From NCBI RefSeq assembly GCF_000764305.2, contig NW_025946818.1:186001-250000 (forward strand): a stretch of DNA of 64,000 nucleotides, given 5' to 3'. The position numbers and the translations under genes were made by a program. Every line of letters starts with the position of its first letter. Position 1 is the stretch's first letter. The notes beneath the pieces were generated by a model, which saw only the letters and a program-made list of their open reading frames with translations, was not told where the DNA came from and ran no database searches. The DNA is from Hyalella azteca. Its lineage: Eukaryota > Arthropoda > Malacostraca > Amphipoda > Hyalellidae. Positions 21,093 through 33,498 of the stretch are shown here, in pieces.

Positions 21093-21251
21093 TATAACTC
21101 AGTACTCACTACAGTGAGTGACAGAGAGCGCATTTTCTCGTCGACGAAAACTTGAGGTCACGGACGGACGGACAGACGGACGGACAGACAGACAGACTGA
21201 CATGGCGAGCACAATAGTGCATTTTTTCCATAAATGAGAAAATGCGCTAAA
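21093..21251. mobile_element. Foldback/MITE with internal GGACAGAC microsatellite, copy 1
   Basis: It starts TATAACTCAGTACTCACT and ends ATGAGAAAATGCGCTAAAA. An inner inverted repeat (AGCGCATTTTCTC and GAGAAAATGCGCT) encloses a GGACGGACAGACGGAC tract. The same element recurs at 60773-60948. Confidence 0.85.
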
Positions 21252-21259
21252 AAGTCGCA

Positions 21260-23588
21260 TAAAAAGAAATTGAAATAAAAAATTGAATAAATGGCTTTTA
21301 GAGTCAACAGATATCCTCTCAAAGAATCGAATGATACATCTTTCGTTGTTTTAGCACGTAAAATAAAGAAGGAGATAGCTTTTTAAAGGATAAAAATCAT
21401 TAAAAAAATTATCTTTAAATGTATGATTTTTATCCCCATATGCACGCTACATGAAGACTCTACAAAAGGACTCCAGTGTTTGAAAATTTTCTTTAAACGT
21501 TTATGCGTTCGTTCCTTAAAAAGTTCTTGGAATTTTAACGATTGGTTCATTTGAATTGATGAATTTTTTATCTATCAGCAGTTATTAATCAGGTAAAACA
21601 ATTTGAACCAATATATTATGGGAAAAATGAAATTTTCACATAAATTTAAAATAATACATTTGTCAGCTTCCACTTCTCTGTTTTTGTTGCTCGAGAAACG
21701 ATTCCGACCCGCGGCGATTAATAAATGTTTACGTGGTGGAAATGTCGCAACAAATTGCGTTCTCGTTGAGCAAGTGCGAGAGGATTTCTTTGTTGTCTAC
21801 GCGTCAAGGTTTCTGATTGACGACTTTTGTTGTTGAAAGCTAAGCCGAAAATGTCGATCTTTATACTTATTTTTCCTCACTAGTTGAGAGCTGGTACTCA
21901 AAATGAGTTTCCTAAAGCCCTGATATTTCTGTTATTTTTCTTAACTTAACTTAACTTAACTCTATCACACTGGAATAAGAATGAACTTATTTTGATTTCT
22001 TTTTGTAATCACGCAAATTTTTTTTGGTTAGCGATGGGAAAAACTGTATTTTGTTAGTTACACAATTAATAATGAAATTTATACTCTACACCATAAAACT
22101 TTCCAGCCTCACATTATTCAGAATATATTTTAAAAGCTCAATTTCTTTCATATAATTATTTAATATGTTACTTCTGACATAACTATTCTTTCCCGTACTC
22201 ATAGCCAACATATAGTCAGTTTTCATTCTGCTAGAAAAATATCCCATTCCATTTAGAAGTATTCGTAAAAATTTAGTGTCAAATTTTTTTATAATTCTAA
22301 CATCAAAGTGAGCTCATCCTGATTGATCAAATCCAATCTAGGCTCATGCAGTTACATTTGCTAGAAGTTCTTTTCGAGAGCGTGTTTACATTTAGTTTAT
22401 TTACCAGGACTTTTCCGACTAGTAGCAGATCAATTATCACGAGTGTTTACACGGCGGTATTGGACTCCACACGTGTTGCCGCTGCGCTCTGCTCATGCTG
22501 ATTTTTGGTGACCATTGAGACTAGAACTTGTGTCATTTGAATGAGGACTTCAACATCGAATGAATTCATCTCATATTGAGATAATTTATTGGATTAGGTT
22601 CTCTGTTTACTATCATTATGATCTATTGTAAAACTTCCGTTCTGTTTTCTGATTATATATAACATATGTTTATACCATATAGGATCATTTCGCTCTGTGA
22701 TCGATACTTTTGTTATGGGAACATGAAAATATCCTAACACATTACGTTTTCCTGCTTCTGTGATATGCGGTAGTCACAACGGAGTGTGGAGTGAGGTAAA
22801 AAGATTGTCTGACATTCATATATAATCAATGCAATGTGTGAACTCCTTTTACAAAAACAAAATCAGGCTATTATAATTATCTAAAAAATTTTTAATTATT
22901 AAGCCATTCTTATAGATATTTTTTTCAGTTGTATATCCATATACCAACACATTGGACAACGACATATAATAGAAATGTTGAAATATAATGGCCATTAAAA
23001 AAAATATTGTGTCCTAAAATCCCATGTTAACATGCCTGCAAGACCATCAGTAATTATGAAATGTAGTTGATCATGAACATAATTGATGAGGACACGATTA
23101 ATAAAGTAACGGAGCTGATTACTTCACAATTACACTCTTGATAGCTTTGTGAAAGTTAAAAAAAGTCAACAAATTCCGAGCAAATAAACTGGAATAAATA
23201 TAGTGCACTCTTCTAACGCTTAACTTGGAGTTCGAAGCCCATAAAGACGACATGAACGCTCTTGCCAGGAGCTAAATATTGTTCACAGAGGACCGTGGAG
23301 ATAACTGCACGGCCAATGAACAGCCTCAATATTCCCTATGGAGTTATGCAAACTCGGAATAGAGAATTTCGTGAAACTTAAAATAAAGGATGATTGTTAA
23401 CTGGACTTTCATCTTTTCTTTTAGGACTTTGAATTTATTTTCATAAATAAAAAACTGGATTATTAACTGCTTGCTGCTGTTAACTAAACTTTTTAATATT
23501 GTTGATATAAAAGTGTGGGACATGAAAGAGAAATAATATCACAATAAATTGTGATATTATTTTTTGCTTCGCATCATCTCTGTGTAAA
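21260..23588. other. Non-coding stretch
   Basis: AT-rich. An (AACTT)n microsatellite lies at about 21942-21961. A minus-strand open patch near 22436-22580 (MNSFDVEVLIQMTQ..., about 40 codons) and one near 23218-23345 look mildly coding but have no splice or start support. Confidence 0.35.
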
Positions 23589-23590
23589 TA

Positions 23591-23800
23591 TTTAAGCCTG
23601 CCCATTTATTAGGCGCCTAAATATATATAATATTTAAGCCTGCACATTTATTAGGCACCTAAACATTTATAATATTTAAGTCTGTCCACTCATTAGGTGC
23701 CTAAACATATATAATATGTAGGCCAGCCTATTTATTAGGCGCCTAAACATGTATAATATTTAAGCCTGCTCATTTATTTGGCGCCAAAACATATTTAATT
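23591..23800. repeat. 42-bp x5 minisatellite with palindromic core
   Basis: Unit starts at 23591, 23633, 23675, 23717 and 23759. Each unit has TTTAAGCCTGCCCATTTATT then the palindrome TTAGGCGCCTAA and ATATATAAT. The palindrome is largely conserved. Confidence 0.9.
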
Positions 23801-24059
23801 ATAAGATTTTGAACGATTTCTACAGAGGCCAATAGAAATAGAGTATATGAGATCCCCGTAGTTTTTTTTACTATGACTGAATTACATCAACCTCTCGGGA
23901 AATTTAGCATAAATTCGCATTTACCCCAGATAGAGAATAATGGTGACCCTTGTAAGTCTGGTGCAAATTTGGACCGGCCACCCACTGGCCGCTGAATATC
24001 GTCGGTTAATCCGGCACCGGCACTTAACACGGCTACCGGCACCGGTATCCCGCCGCTGG

Positions 24060-24281
24060 TCCCGCCGCTAATGACGACCTCGCATACAAAAGAGCCGCCA
24101 GGGACGATGTTAGCTCATCAAACACGTCCCACGCCGTCGCTCTTCGTAGCTTACGTTGTCACGACTTCATCTTTAGTTTTAAAAAAACCAGTCGCAAAAC
24201 TTGAAAATGTCTTGTAGCAGCAGCGGTAACATGGATGTAGGAATTATCCACGACAAAAACAAGGTTCTGAACATGGAGTAA
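24060..24281 (+). promoter_or_regulatory. Possible promoter and first exon of an unknown gene
   Basis: A GC-rich block (ACCGGCACCGGTATCCCGCC) is followed by CATACAAAAGAGC (TATA-like), a possible start around TTAGCTCATCA, and an ATG at 24207. The ATG opens 24 codons (MSCSSSGNMDVGIIHDKN...), with a possible donor ATGGA|GTAACA near 24277. The layout is that of a 5' UTR and start, but no downstream exon was identified. Confidence 0.25.
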
Positions 24282-24613
24282 CAAAAATAGGCTTTTCTTC
24301 CAAACGCAATAAGATATTATTCTTGAAAATAGAAACTTTTAAATAATGCACGTGATTCGCATTCGCCGTATTAGGGATAACACGTGTTCACAAAATATTT
24401 ATATATTTTTCAGTATCTACAACAGAGATGCGAAACTGAACACCTGGCTGGCTGCATGCATTTGCTCAGCATTATCCAAATGGACGGACAAACGCGCAGG
24501 ATGCATTATCCTGCGTCCTGAAAAGTTCCTTTCTTAATCTACGCAGGGCCAACGTCGGCATGGAGGGCGCTTCATTAGTAAAAGTGCACTGGATTTGGGC
24601 TAACAGATGCAGA

Positions 24614-24880
24614 TGTATTACTTCTCACCTACAATGGGAGAAGTAATGTATTACTTCTCACCTACAATGGGAGAAGTAATGTATTACTTCTCACCTTCAA
24701 TGGGAGAAGTAATGCATTACTTCTCACCTAATGAGGGAAGTAATGTATTACTTTTCACCTACAATGGGAGAAGTAATGTATTACTTCTCACCTCCAATGG
24801 GAGAAGTAATGTATTAGTTCTCACCTCCAATGGAGAAGTAATGCATTACTTCTCACCTTCAATGAGAGAAGTAGTAAATA
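24614..24880. repeat. ~32-bp minisatellite with self-complementary units
   Basis: About nine units of ATGTATTACTTCTCACCTAC then AATGGGAGAAGTA. Within each unit TACTTCTC pairs with GAGAAGTA, so every unit can fold. It creates a spurious 104-codon ORF. Confidence 0.92.
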
Positions 24881-25809
24881 TGTTAGTGAGAACCCACATC
24901 CAATGCACAGTAATATGCTGACAGACTTATACGGGCGGTACGTGATGACATTATGGGAGGTGAAGATACGTGTATAGGTTCATGATATTGAGTGTCTTGT
25001 CATGAGTGTTGTCGTAAATATTGGACTCAAATGGAATGAAGTATGCACAATTATTCCACCACCACACTCGTTTATAATAACAATAACTCGTCACTGTCGT
25101 AAGCGAAAATATTGCAATACGTGGTCTAGTGGTCTATAATTGACATTGTTTATGGTGAAAGTGTACGAGGGTTTACAATTGTTCAGTTTAATTATCTATA
25201 CCTAGTTGTATGTATTTCCTGTGTATTTCGGCAGAAGAATTTAATTATATGTGATGCTTTCAGTAAGAAACGCACTATTTCATTAAGGATGTAGACAACA
25301 AAAATGCAAAAAGCTTTCCATTTTGTGCGAAAAATTTCTATTCCGAAGAAAACAACTCGAGAAAAGTTCGAAGGCACATCGTGCACGGTGCTGTCAAAGG
25401 GAAAAGAATATCACTTCAACGTGTGTATCACTAACAAAAGTACGATAACAAATTCCACGCCCTTGAGGAAACTTTTGCGCTCAGAGTCGGCACGCTTGAA
25501 AAGTTGGCTGTTTAGATAGCTTTTGCTTCGCTGTTACGGCTGGTGTCGCACTGCAGCAGTATAAGATCGCGCTGAAGTCGCAACGTGGAAAATAGGGATC
25601 GCTGTTTTCCCTTCTTGCTGTGGTGATATTAGCGTGAGATACGAACTGGAATCGGAATGCTACGGTATGCCAGTGTTCAAATGATGCGTAGAATGTGAAA
25701 AAGACTTACAGAAGAGCATTCCAATTTGAATTTTAAACCTCTTATTATAATTAATGAAATATATTTGCTGAATTCGGTTAACGTTTAGCCTCTAGAAATT
25801 TGTCAACAT

Positions 25810-26301
25810 TTATTCATCACAAATTTGTCCAGGAAGAATGATTTTAGGTTGATAATATTTCTTTACTGGGTTGAAGACCATTCCAGCGAAACAGGGAATA
25901 TCTGCACATCTTGATACAATACCAAGTTCGAATTGGTCGCAAGACACGATCGACACGTTGTCGTCGCCGAGAATATAGAGAATTTCAGGGCCACAAAGCG
26001 CGGCGCAATGCAAGAAGAGCAAACGGTCGTTGGTATCAGAGTGCAATATCAAACTCATATAAGAATTCCTTGAGGTTCCACTACATAGTTTCAGCATTTC
26101 GGCTGCTCTTTCGCTGCTTCGCATGCCCAATCTGGCAGCAATTGTCTCTCGACTGCTGGTGTGACAAGCGCCGCCAATCTTGAGGAGATTGTGCCTGTCG
26201 CAATCCTGGGAGCGACGTTGCAGAATGCAAACTGCTGGCAATCTGCTGCGCAAGAGACGATATTTTGATGAAATAAGACAGTGCCTCCGTTCGAATTTCA
26301 A
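25810..26301 (-). CDS. Unassigned 163-codon ORF
   Basis: This is the longest non-repetitive open frame in the window, in a GC-richer patch. It starts MKFERRHCLISSKYRLL and ends QPKIILPGQICDE. AATAAA overlaps the stop (GAATAAATG), giving a polyadenylation signal at the right place for a terminal exon. The middle has LLFLHCAALCGPEIL and YILGDDNVSIVSCDQFELG. No domain, signal peptide or catalytic motif is recognised. It may be a single-exon gene, the last exon of a spliced gene, or a relic. The opposite strand is also partly open (25911-26183), which weakens the case. Confidence 0.35.
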   Translation of the reverse strand: MKFERRHCLISSKYRLLRSRLPAVCILQRRSQDCDRHNLLKIGGACHTSSRETIAARLGMRSSERAAEMLKLCSGTSRNSYMSLILHSDTNDRLLFLHCAALCGPEILYILGDDNVSIVSCDQFELGIVSRCADIPCFAGMVFNPVKKYYQPKIILPGQICDE

Positions 26302-26309
26302 AATAATGT

Positions 26310-29300
26310 TAGATTTTTTATACGATTGTTTATCATAAGATAGTTCAAATGTAAGATCCTAGCTAATTGTGATCGCAGCGACTTATTAATTAAAGTGTCA
26401 GCAGATTTTTCGTTTTTTTTTTGTGTGTGTTTACAGCATCAATAATTTTTAAATTTGTTTTTTCTAACAGAACCAAATTTTTCCTTTCCAGTATAACGTA
26501 CGTTGATAGACTTATTCAAATAATGTCATTATACAGGATCACAACACATTTTTTTCATAATGTATGAAAAATGCACTTTCCCGAAATATGATAAACTCAA
26601 GCATTTATTTCCTGTGTGGGTTAACATATAGAAGTTAGTGGCATCGGCTGTGCACAATAGTTATACAGTAATTTATTTATCCCAACAAATTTTAATAATT
26701 TTTAGTAATTTCAACACAACCTGCGGCGATTATTAATTGAAATTATCCCTAAATCTTAGAATGTGGCGTTCCAAACACAATGTATATTTTTGAACTACAA
26801 ACCTCATTTCTCTACAATTTGAATACCATAACGAATTTTTTTAATCTATGGAGTTATAAATGCTCTCTCTACTTTTCTTTTATTTTTGCAAAGGTTGTTG
26901 CAGTGTTAATTTGCTCAAACTTTATCTGTCACCGTAATTAGGCTTGCAAATATTTTTAAAAGCTTATTAACAGCTTAACAAGGCGTACAGTCATTAAATG
27001 GTGATCTTGGAATTAATGAATTAAATTTACCCACTGAATCAATTATCCCGCAAGCAATATAGCCATAAATTAAACTCCCTCATTAGCTGATAAACTGCGC
27101 ACTAAAAAATAATCCCTCAACATATAAAATTTTAGTCTCATCGGCCGGCGATCATGGAACCGCTCGTGACTAAGAGAAGCCTTCGGGAAAATCCTGTTGA
27201 TGGATGGTGACAAATTGATTTATGGCGCCGGCGTTTTGCCGATACTTGGATTCACCTCGATTTTAAGTGCCGGATAAGGATCATTTATCATTTAAGCTTA
27301 AAATTACTGTCGTTTTAGCTTCAAATTGTTTTTAGTGCCGAATAAAATCAAATTTTAATATAAGTTTCATATTACTTTCGTTTTAACAGTAAAAATTTTT
27401 CAGTGTGGAATTAGGTACATCGATCATTAATATTTGAGCTTCAAATTAATTTTGTTTTGATTTTAAACGATTTTTAGTCTAAAAAAAGACACATTTTTTG
27501 GGAAACCTAGATTGAAGTGGTCGAAAAAAGTCAAAATTTTCTATTAATTTATTTTTAAAGCATTTTCATAGGCCAGTTATAGGTTTTTGTTATTATTGCT
27601 CGTGAGAAATTGAAACGGAGAAATGCGTTAATTACACGGGAGTTTGATTTTCCAAATAATTTTATTTAAAACGAAAATGGTTTATTCTGTTTCTATGAGC
27701 ATTCTTATTGACCTAAAAACGTGATGTCGGTGATTAACGAACGTGCAAACTTATGGGGTTACGTTTTCTTGATTGAATGGATATTGTGGCTTGAAATTTT
27801 AGTGTCTGATCTTTAAAAAAATGATGATAAGAAATATTTCAACTTGTGTCAAACTATAGCAAGCATATAAACCAAGTATAATACATCATATTGACCAGAT
27901 ATATTCTTTGAACTTTTCACTAATTGAAGTCATTAGCTAACTCAGTATATAAAAGCACTCAGACTCAACACAACAAAAAAATTCGCCCCGTACCTTAATA
28001 ATTAGAATTTAAAATATCATTATTAAAATAAAAATAATAAACAAATTAGAAATTCAATTGCCTCAAGACCAACGTTGGAATCACTTACCACTTCTCATTA
28101 CCTCCTTCGAAAAACATTAGGATTGTAATTGCACTTAAACTTGACTATAAATTTGATTAAATAGTGCAATATGCCAATTGAAAACCGTTAATTACAAAAA
28201 TCCTTTTATTTGAACTAGTAATCCGCGCTTAAACAATTTACTACTATTCTGGCAATCTGTTCCCGGTTCTTGTTTACCTAAAATTTTAGTTTAATTTCCA
28301 TCACAGCTCCTGCCTCATATAAGAGTTCATGCTCCGCTATTTTTGTTCACATACAGTCTATCAGGCAGTTAATGGCGCATGCATCGAGAGAGAAATTTAA
28401 TGGAATGTATTGCCTCATATATTTTGTTAGTTTTATCAGGATTTATACATCGGATGAGGTCAACTCGGCTAACCGTAATGGAGGCTGTTGTTGGGCGGGC
28501 ATTTTCAGGTCAATGTAATGCCCACCAATATATATTTGCCACGATAAAACCCAGAATCGATCGTATTATATCTCCGAGATCTTGTGAGCGTTCGCCGGAC
28601 CTCCATAATTGCATTGGGATCTGTTGCTGGATAGAATCGTGGTTGCCGGTGCCCGAGACTTCGACGTAATTTTCGAAAGATAAATTCAGCAACGTATATC
28701 CGTAGTTATTGATGATCCAATAATGAGATGAAATAATTAATGGATTAAAGAGAATTAATGCGTGGAGAAAATATTATTGCTAAATATTATTATTTATTAT
28801 ACAAATAATATAATAAAATATTATTACGAGAGCCTGCAATAGTTTCGAACTCCACGTTTTTGTTATAAAATAAAGAGCTAATACGTATAGTTATCTTTAC
28901 TTCCGTGAATAATAATAATTATTCAAGTTCTTGGACGAAATTACACAAAGAATAAGTAAGGCATCTTCGCTATTGCGGAAGATTGCATGAAATTATTGCT
29001 AAAATCGTTATTGTACTCCTGGAACTGAATGATTTGTACGCATTACATTGGATACCATTAATTGATAAAAAATTTTCGAATTCTTAAATGTTATGATACT
29101 CTGATTCAAATTGCTTCACTTCTGCAATGCACAAGACATTAAACTCAACAGCATTTACATACACAACAACCATCCTCGAATATCTATAGCAACATCGAAT
29201 TTGACAGAATTACATATGTTGCTGCAAGAATGACATCTTATTCAACTCCTGGCGTCGTTGCTTTTAAGGAGCTCGAACGTCCTCGACGTAGAGTTTTTTA

Positions 29301-29940
29301 TATTGAAATTATAACTTTAGAATGAAGATTAACGCAGCAAATCATTGCTTTGCAAAATTCTTAACTATACTCCAGTTTTATTTTACTTGTCCAATTGAAG
29401 TATTCCCAACAATTATTACAGTTATCATTATTATTTATTTGATAACCAAAATTTATCTCCTTTCTATATTAATAGTTTTTTATCTGCCATTGGATTAGGA
29501 ACAAGCTTTCTGTAGCGTATTTGCCAACGTACGAGTTCATTAGATTACTGCGAGGCTCTATAAAAGTTTGAATTAAATTAAGGCGGAGAATGCACTGGGA
29601 GGTTATTTTCTACCTGCATCTCTGCAGCATGATTCGGTATTTATGAACTATTCTTAATATCTCCAACGTAATTTATATTATGTTTCATTTTGTTGTTGAT
29701 CGCGATGAAGTTAAAAGTTTCCCCAACTATTGTTTATTTGTTTGCCCTTAATGGAAAGCTGAACTGTATGGTAGAAACTTTAATTGTTAAGCCATTCAAA
29801 ATCAAATTCGATTTCTAATGAAAATTAAAATGTTACTTGAACGCTTCCCAACGCATTGCCGAGGATTGGAGAAAGGTAGGGTAAATATATACTTATTTTT
29901 TATTATTTTTAAGTCAATCGTTGGCGAACTCACATGTCTG
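26310..29940. other. AT-rich non-coding stretch
   Basis: No gene is recognised. A TATATAAAAG box at 27946-27955 is followed by CACTCAGACTCAACACAAC, an arthropod-like core promoter arrangement with nothing convincing downstream. A 96-codon plus-strand ORF at 28379-28669 has no recognisable features. AT-rich hairpins lie around 28775-28830. Confidence 0.35.
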
Positions 29941-29944
29941 CCTT

Positions 29945-30145
29945 TACATTGGAGATAGAGGTTAGGAATCTCTGTAGATTGCGGGTGAGAATCTTCTGAT
30001 ATTGTGTGTGAGAATCTATGGGGAATGCGTGCGACAATCTATGGAGATTGTGTGTGATAATCTCTCGAGATTGTGGGTAGGAATCTTTGTGAATTGCTGT
30101 TAAGAGTCTCTGTAGATTGCAGGTGAGAATGAATCTATGGGGAAT
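29945..30145. repeat. Degenerate ~30-bp minisatellite
   Basis: Repeats of GAATCTCTGTAGATTGCGGG, GAATCTATGGGGAATGCG and similar, about six or seven diverged copies. Confidence 0.75.
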
Positions 30146-30586
30146 GCTTAGCAGAGCATCTCTGACAAACGTACGTGGCAGAGATCGAGTCTCTGGGGAA
30201 TGCTTCGTAGAATCAATCCGGGGAGCTTTTGGCTTGACAAGATCAACGGTAGACTGCGGCCTGACAAGACTTGCGCTGCTACGGGATTACGGCTGATGTA
30301 AAGACGAGTGAACTCCGATGCACGAAAAGTCCAAACTTTTTGGAAACTGACTGGATTTCCGTGAATGTTCAATCTCTAAAAAAGGACTGTGCTATTGTCC
30401 ACTTGATTACATCTATTAAAGTTGCCAAACATTTGGAATTGATTTCGCGAAATGAATAAATTTCTGTATTGAGCTTCTCAATGTAATTAAAGAATTTTTT
30501 CGAATCTGATTGTTGTTGTTTTGAGTTCGTTTTAAAACACAGGTCAAGGCAACTGGTTTTGCCTTTAAACGCACGAGCGCGAGCTA

Positions 30587-32145
30587 CAGTGGTGGAAATG
30601 GCTATACGACCACCCGTTTTTTTCTGAATAATTTTTCTTGAAAAAATATATCCTGGATTCTTATTATACGAGGCTAAACTACGTTTAAAAACGGTTCCAA
30701 CGCTATACGAAAGAAATTTTTTTCGAAATATATGCGAAGAAATGATGAGATTTTGATAAACCTAGGTGGAAAAGGCTGTAAGACCATGATGGGTTTTAGT
30801 ACCTTTTTGTAATATTTTCACGTTAAGATGTACAGCAACATAAATAATATCCAGATTTTCACCATTTAGGGTACTGCTGGTGTATTTCTGTTGAAGTTCA
30901 GTGTTCTCATTTATATTTTTTCGACGTAAAAAAGATGTCAAAGGGGACAATACTCACAGAGGCCGAGAAGGTGCAGATTTTGGCCTTTGCGAAATGCGGT
31001 AGAAGCCGACGAGATAGCGCAAATGAAATAAAAAAGTCAAAAAGCGTTGCACAATAATTTTTTGCTAATTCGGGGCGTCTGCGGATCAAAAATGTACCAT
31101 GGACCAACTCCAAAATTAACCGACAGGGATCTTAGACGATTATTTTCAGATGCTTCTAAAGCTGGCGCAAGCTCTAATTATTTAAAAATGGCCACTGGAG
31201 TTGAGGTGACAGCCAGACGCATCAGTCAGGTATTGACTGATTGACACTCGAAGAAATTCAAGTACATGAAGCGGAAAAATGCCTCTATGCTCCAAAGAAA
31301 TCATATTCTCAATCTACTAAAACTATCTGAAAAAAATTGCTTATCGGTGAGGGATTATCTTGTGATGAAAAAAAGTTTAATATTGATGGTCCAGTTGGAT
31401 GGCAATGCTGATGGCACCACCTGGACCGTGAGCCTGAATTCTTTTCCAAGCGGCAATCTGGTGCTGGTTCGGTCATGGTTTGCGGGCGTGCAGTCGAAAG
31501 GGAAAATCAACTCCAGCTATTTTACAAGGGAGACAAGATTCCGAGGCATACAAGCACACGCTATCTCACCATCTTCTCCCTTTTGCCGATGTGAAACACG
31601 AGAGATCATATGTTTTCCAGCAAGACAATGCTAAGATTCACACTTCAAAGTCAGCAAACAAGTGGTTCCAAGAGCAGAATACCGCCAGTGCTTAATCCTT
31701 ACCTCAGCCCCATTGAAAACCTATGAGGCATCATGGCAAGATGTTTACAAAAATGAGCGCCATGTTCCACTCTGTAAGTGACCTCAGCACGGCTAACCTT
31801 CGTTCTTGGGATAAAATTCCTCAAATGACTCTGGGGGTTATTTGGTAAATCGCATGAAGAGAAGATGCATTGAGGTAATTAAGGCGATAGGATGTAAGAT
31901 TGCCTATTATAACGAGTGTATTAGATTCAAATACGGGAAACCTTTCTTGGTCTTATAACCGTTGCCACCTAGGTTTTTCTAATTTTCTTCCTTTCTTCTC
32001 ATATATTTTGCAAAAATTTTTTTCCGTCTAGTGTTGGAACCGTTTTTAAGCGTAGTTTAACCTCATATAATTAAAATTCAGCATTTTTATGCATGAAAAT
32101 ATTTAGAGAAAACTGGGTGGTCGTATATAGCCATTCCCGACACTG
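30587..32145 (+). mobile_element. Tc1/mariner-superfamily transposon, Tc1-like, defective
   Basis: A 1559-bp element flanked by TA (30585-30586 and 32146-32147). The ends are CAGTGGTGGAAATGGCTATA and, inverted, CAGTGTCGGGAATGGCTATA. Similarity between the ends continues for about 200 bp (roughly 30587-30795 against 31940-32145, including AAACCTAGGTGG), so it belongs to the long-TIR type. The transposase inside is broken. Imperfect arms and multiple lesions show an old, immobile copy. Confidence 0.93.
30935..31760 (+). pseudogene. Tc1-like DDE transposase, frameshifted
   Basis: The reading starts at the ATG at 30935 (MSKGTILTEAEKVQIL) and hits a stop near 31047. The DNA-binding part continues in another frame (PKLTDRDLRRLF, then VTARRISQVLTD, as in Tc1 helix-turn-helix domains). 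The catalytic part follows in several frames: DEKKFN..DGP near 31363, QDNAKIHTS near 31620 (second Asp), and SPIENL near 31707, where the family's Trp codon (ENLWG) has become TGA. It is non-functional. Confidence 0.88.
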
Positions 32146-32812
32146 TATCAACTTGAGCTTAAATTTTTGTGTGACATCAAAGTTATTAAATTATCTAAAT
32201 TCTGGCAACTTTCACAAATTCTCACGATTGCAGATGTCACGTTTTGAGTCAATTGCATAGACCTTGACTTCAATGATTGCCTGATGGTTAGATGGTTCAC
32301 AATTGGAACGATTTCGTTAGATGTTTAGGCCTATATGTTAACGAAAAAAAACATTCAAGCGCACAAATATCCATATTTCGTTGCAAAATTTACAAATCCA
32401 TTGAACTGATGACACAGATGCTAAAAGTTTATTTTTTCAAAACTTCGAGGCTTGATGTTCTTCTCCTTATAAAGTTAAAGTGATGGGATGTACAATAATT
32501 ATTAATGTTTAACTGACTAGAAAAGCTTAATCAATTATTAATTTTTTAATCTATATCAATGTTGAACAGATTGCTATGAGCTGTGGCATATAAAGGAGAA
32601 TCTCGTCCTAGAAATCATTAAGAAAGTATAACAAATTTTCGACCTTCACTAAAAACTTACATGCATAACTGCTACTATCGATCACAAGCTAAAACTTGCT
32701 ATAGGAAGTTTGAACGAAGTTCGCAAAATTTTTGTCGAAAAATACACAAAATTGCAAACTTTGAGGAACAAGTGACCGTAATTCTCAGCAGCAGGAAGCT
32801 CAGGCCCATATG
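32146..32812. other. AT-rich flank, nothing recognised
   Basis: No repeat, exon or RNA gene is recognised between the Tc1 element and the candidate exon at 32813. Confidence 0.4.
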
Positions 32813-33001
32813 CTACAAAGAGCAGAAACTTTGCGTTAGAGGAACGTTTTCTTCGCCGCCAGCAATTTTTTTTGTTGCAGCTGTACACTTGAAGTACAAG
32901 TCCTCGTAAAGCTTCCAGGGCCCATCTTTCCTGGATATTTTAGGGCCAAAGTTAGCAGGCGGCTCCCATGCAGGGGCAGTTCGTCTGCGTTCAATGAAAC
33001 T
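32813..33001 (-). CDS. Candidate exon of an unknown gene
   Basis: On the minus strand an acceptor AAATTCTCAG|AGT opens 62 codons to a stop. The reading begins SFIERRRTAPAWEPPAN and continues with ISRKDGPWKLYEDLYFKC. Composition looks coding (mixed charge, aromatic residues) and the patch is GC-richer than its flanks, but another frame is open as well and no domain is recognised. Confidence 0.3.
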   Translation of the reverse strand, partial: SFIERRRTAPAWEPPANFGPKISRKDGPWKLYEDLYFKCTAATKKIAGGEENVPLTQSFCSL

Positions 33002-33498
33002 CTGAGAATTTAAACTTACACGTGCGCGCCTATAGCAGAGACTTGGTCTGCACTTATTGACTGAATTTAAAAATGTTTATATTCCGACATGAATTTTAAA
33101 ATTGATCAAAACCAACATTACTATCGGAATACGCAGATTTCATGAGTAGACAATGCAATAAAAAATATTAGCAAAAGAGATGCATATACATATTATGAAT
33201 TTTTAAAAATTATTGAGCTTAATACAGCTACACTGGATGTACCGTCACTGATACGAAAATCTTGATAAAGTTCTTAATCGTTTTAGCCTAATAAGTTCTC
33301 AGAGCAAGAAATAATTCAATGGAGAAATAAGCAACTGGTACAGATACGTAAAGTGAAGCGTGAATTTTCTGGAAACAATCATCAGTCGACTAGAAAAATT
33401 TTAAGACAAATTTATCACTAAAAAAATTGTATTTAAAAATTACTTAGAATAAATTCTTTGGACCAATCGGAGAATATTAATTTTAAGCCCTGTCGACC

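Noticed and set aside
23218..23345. Minus-strand patch (GILRLFIG...) that briefly looked like histone H4
   Set aside because: Similarity fades after about eight residues and the core histone-fold residues are missing.
24607..24921. 104-codon repetitive ORF
   Set aside because: It lies entirely within the 32-bp palindromic minisatellite.
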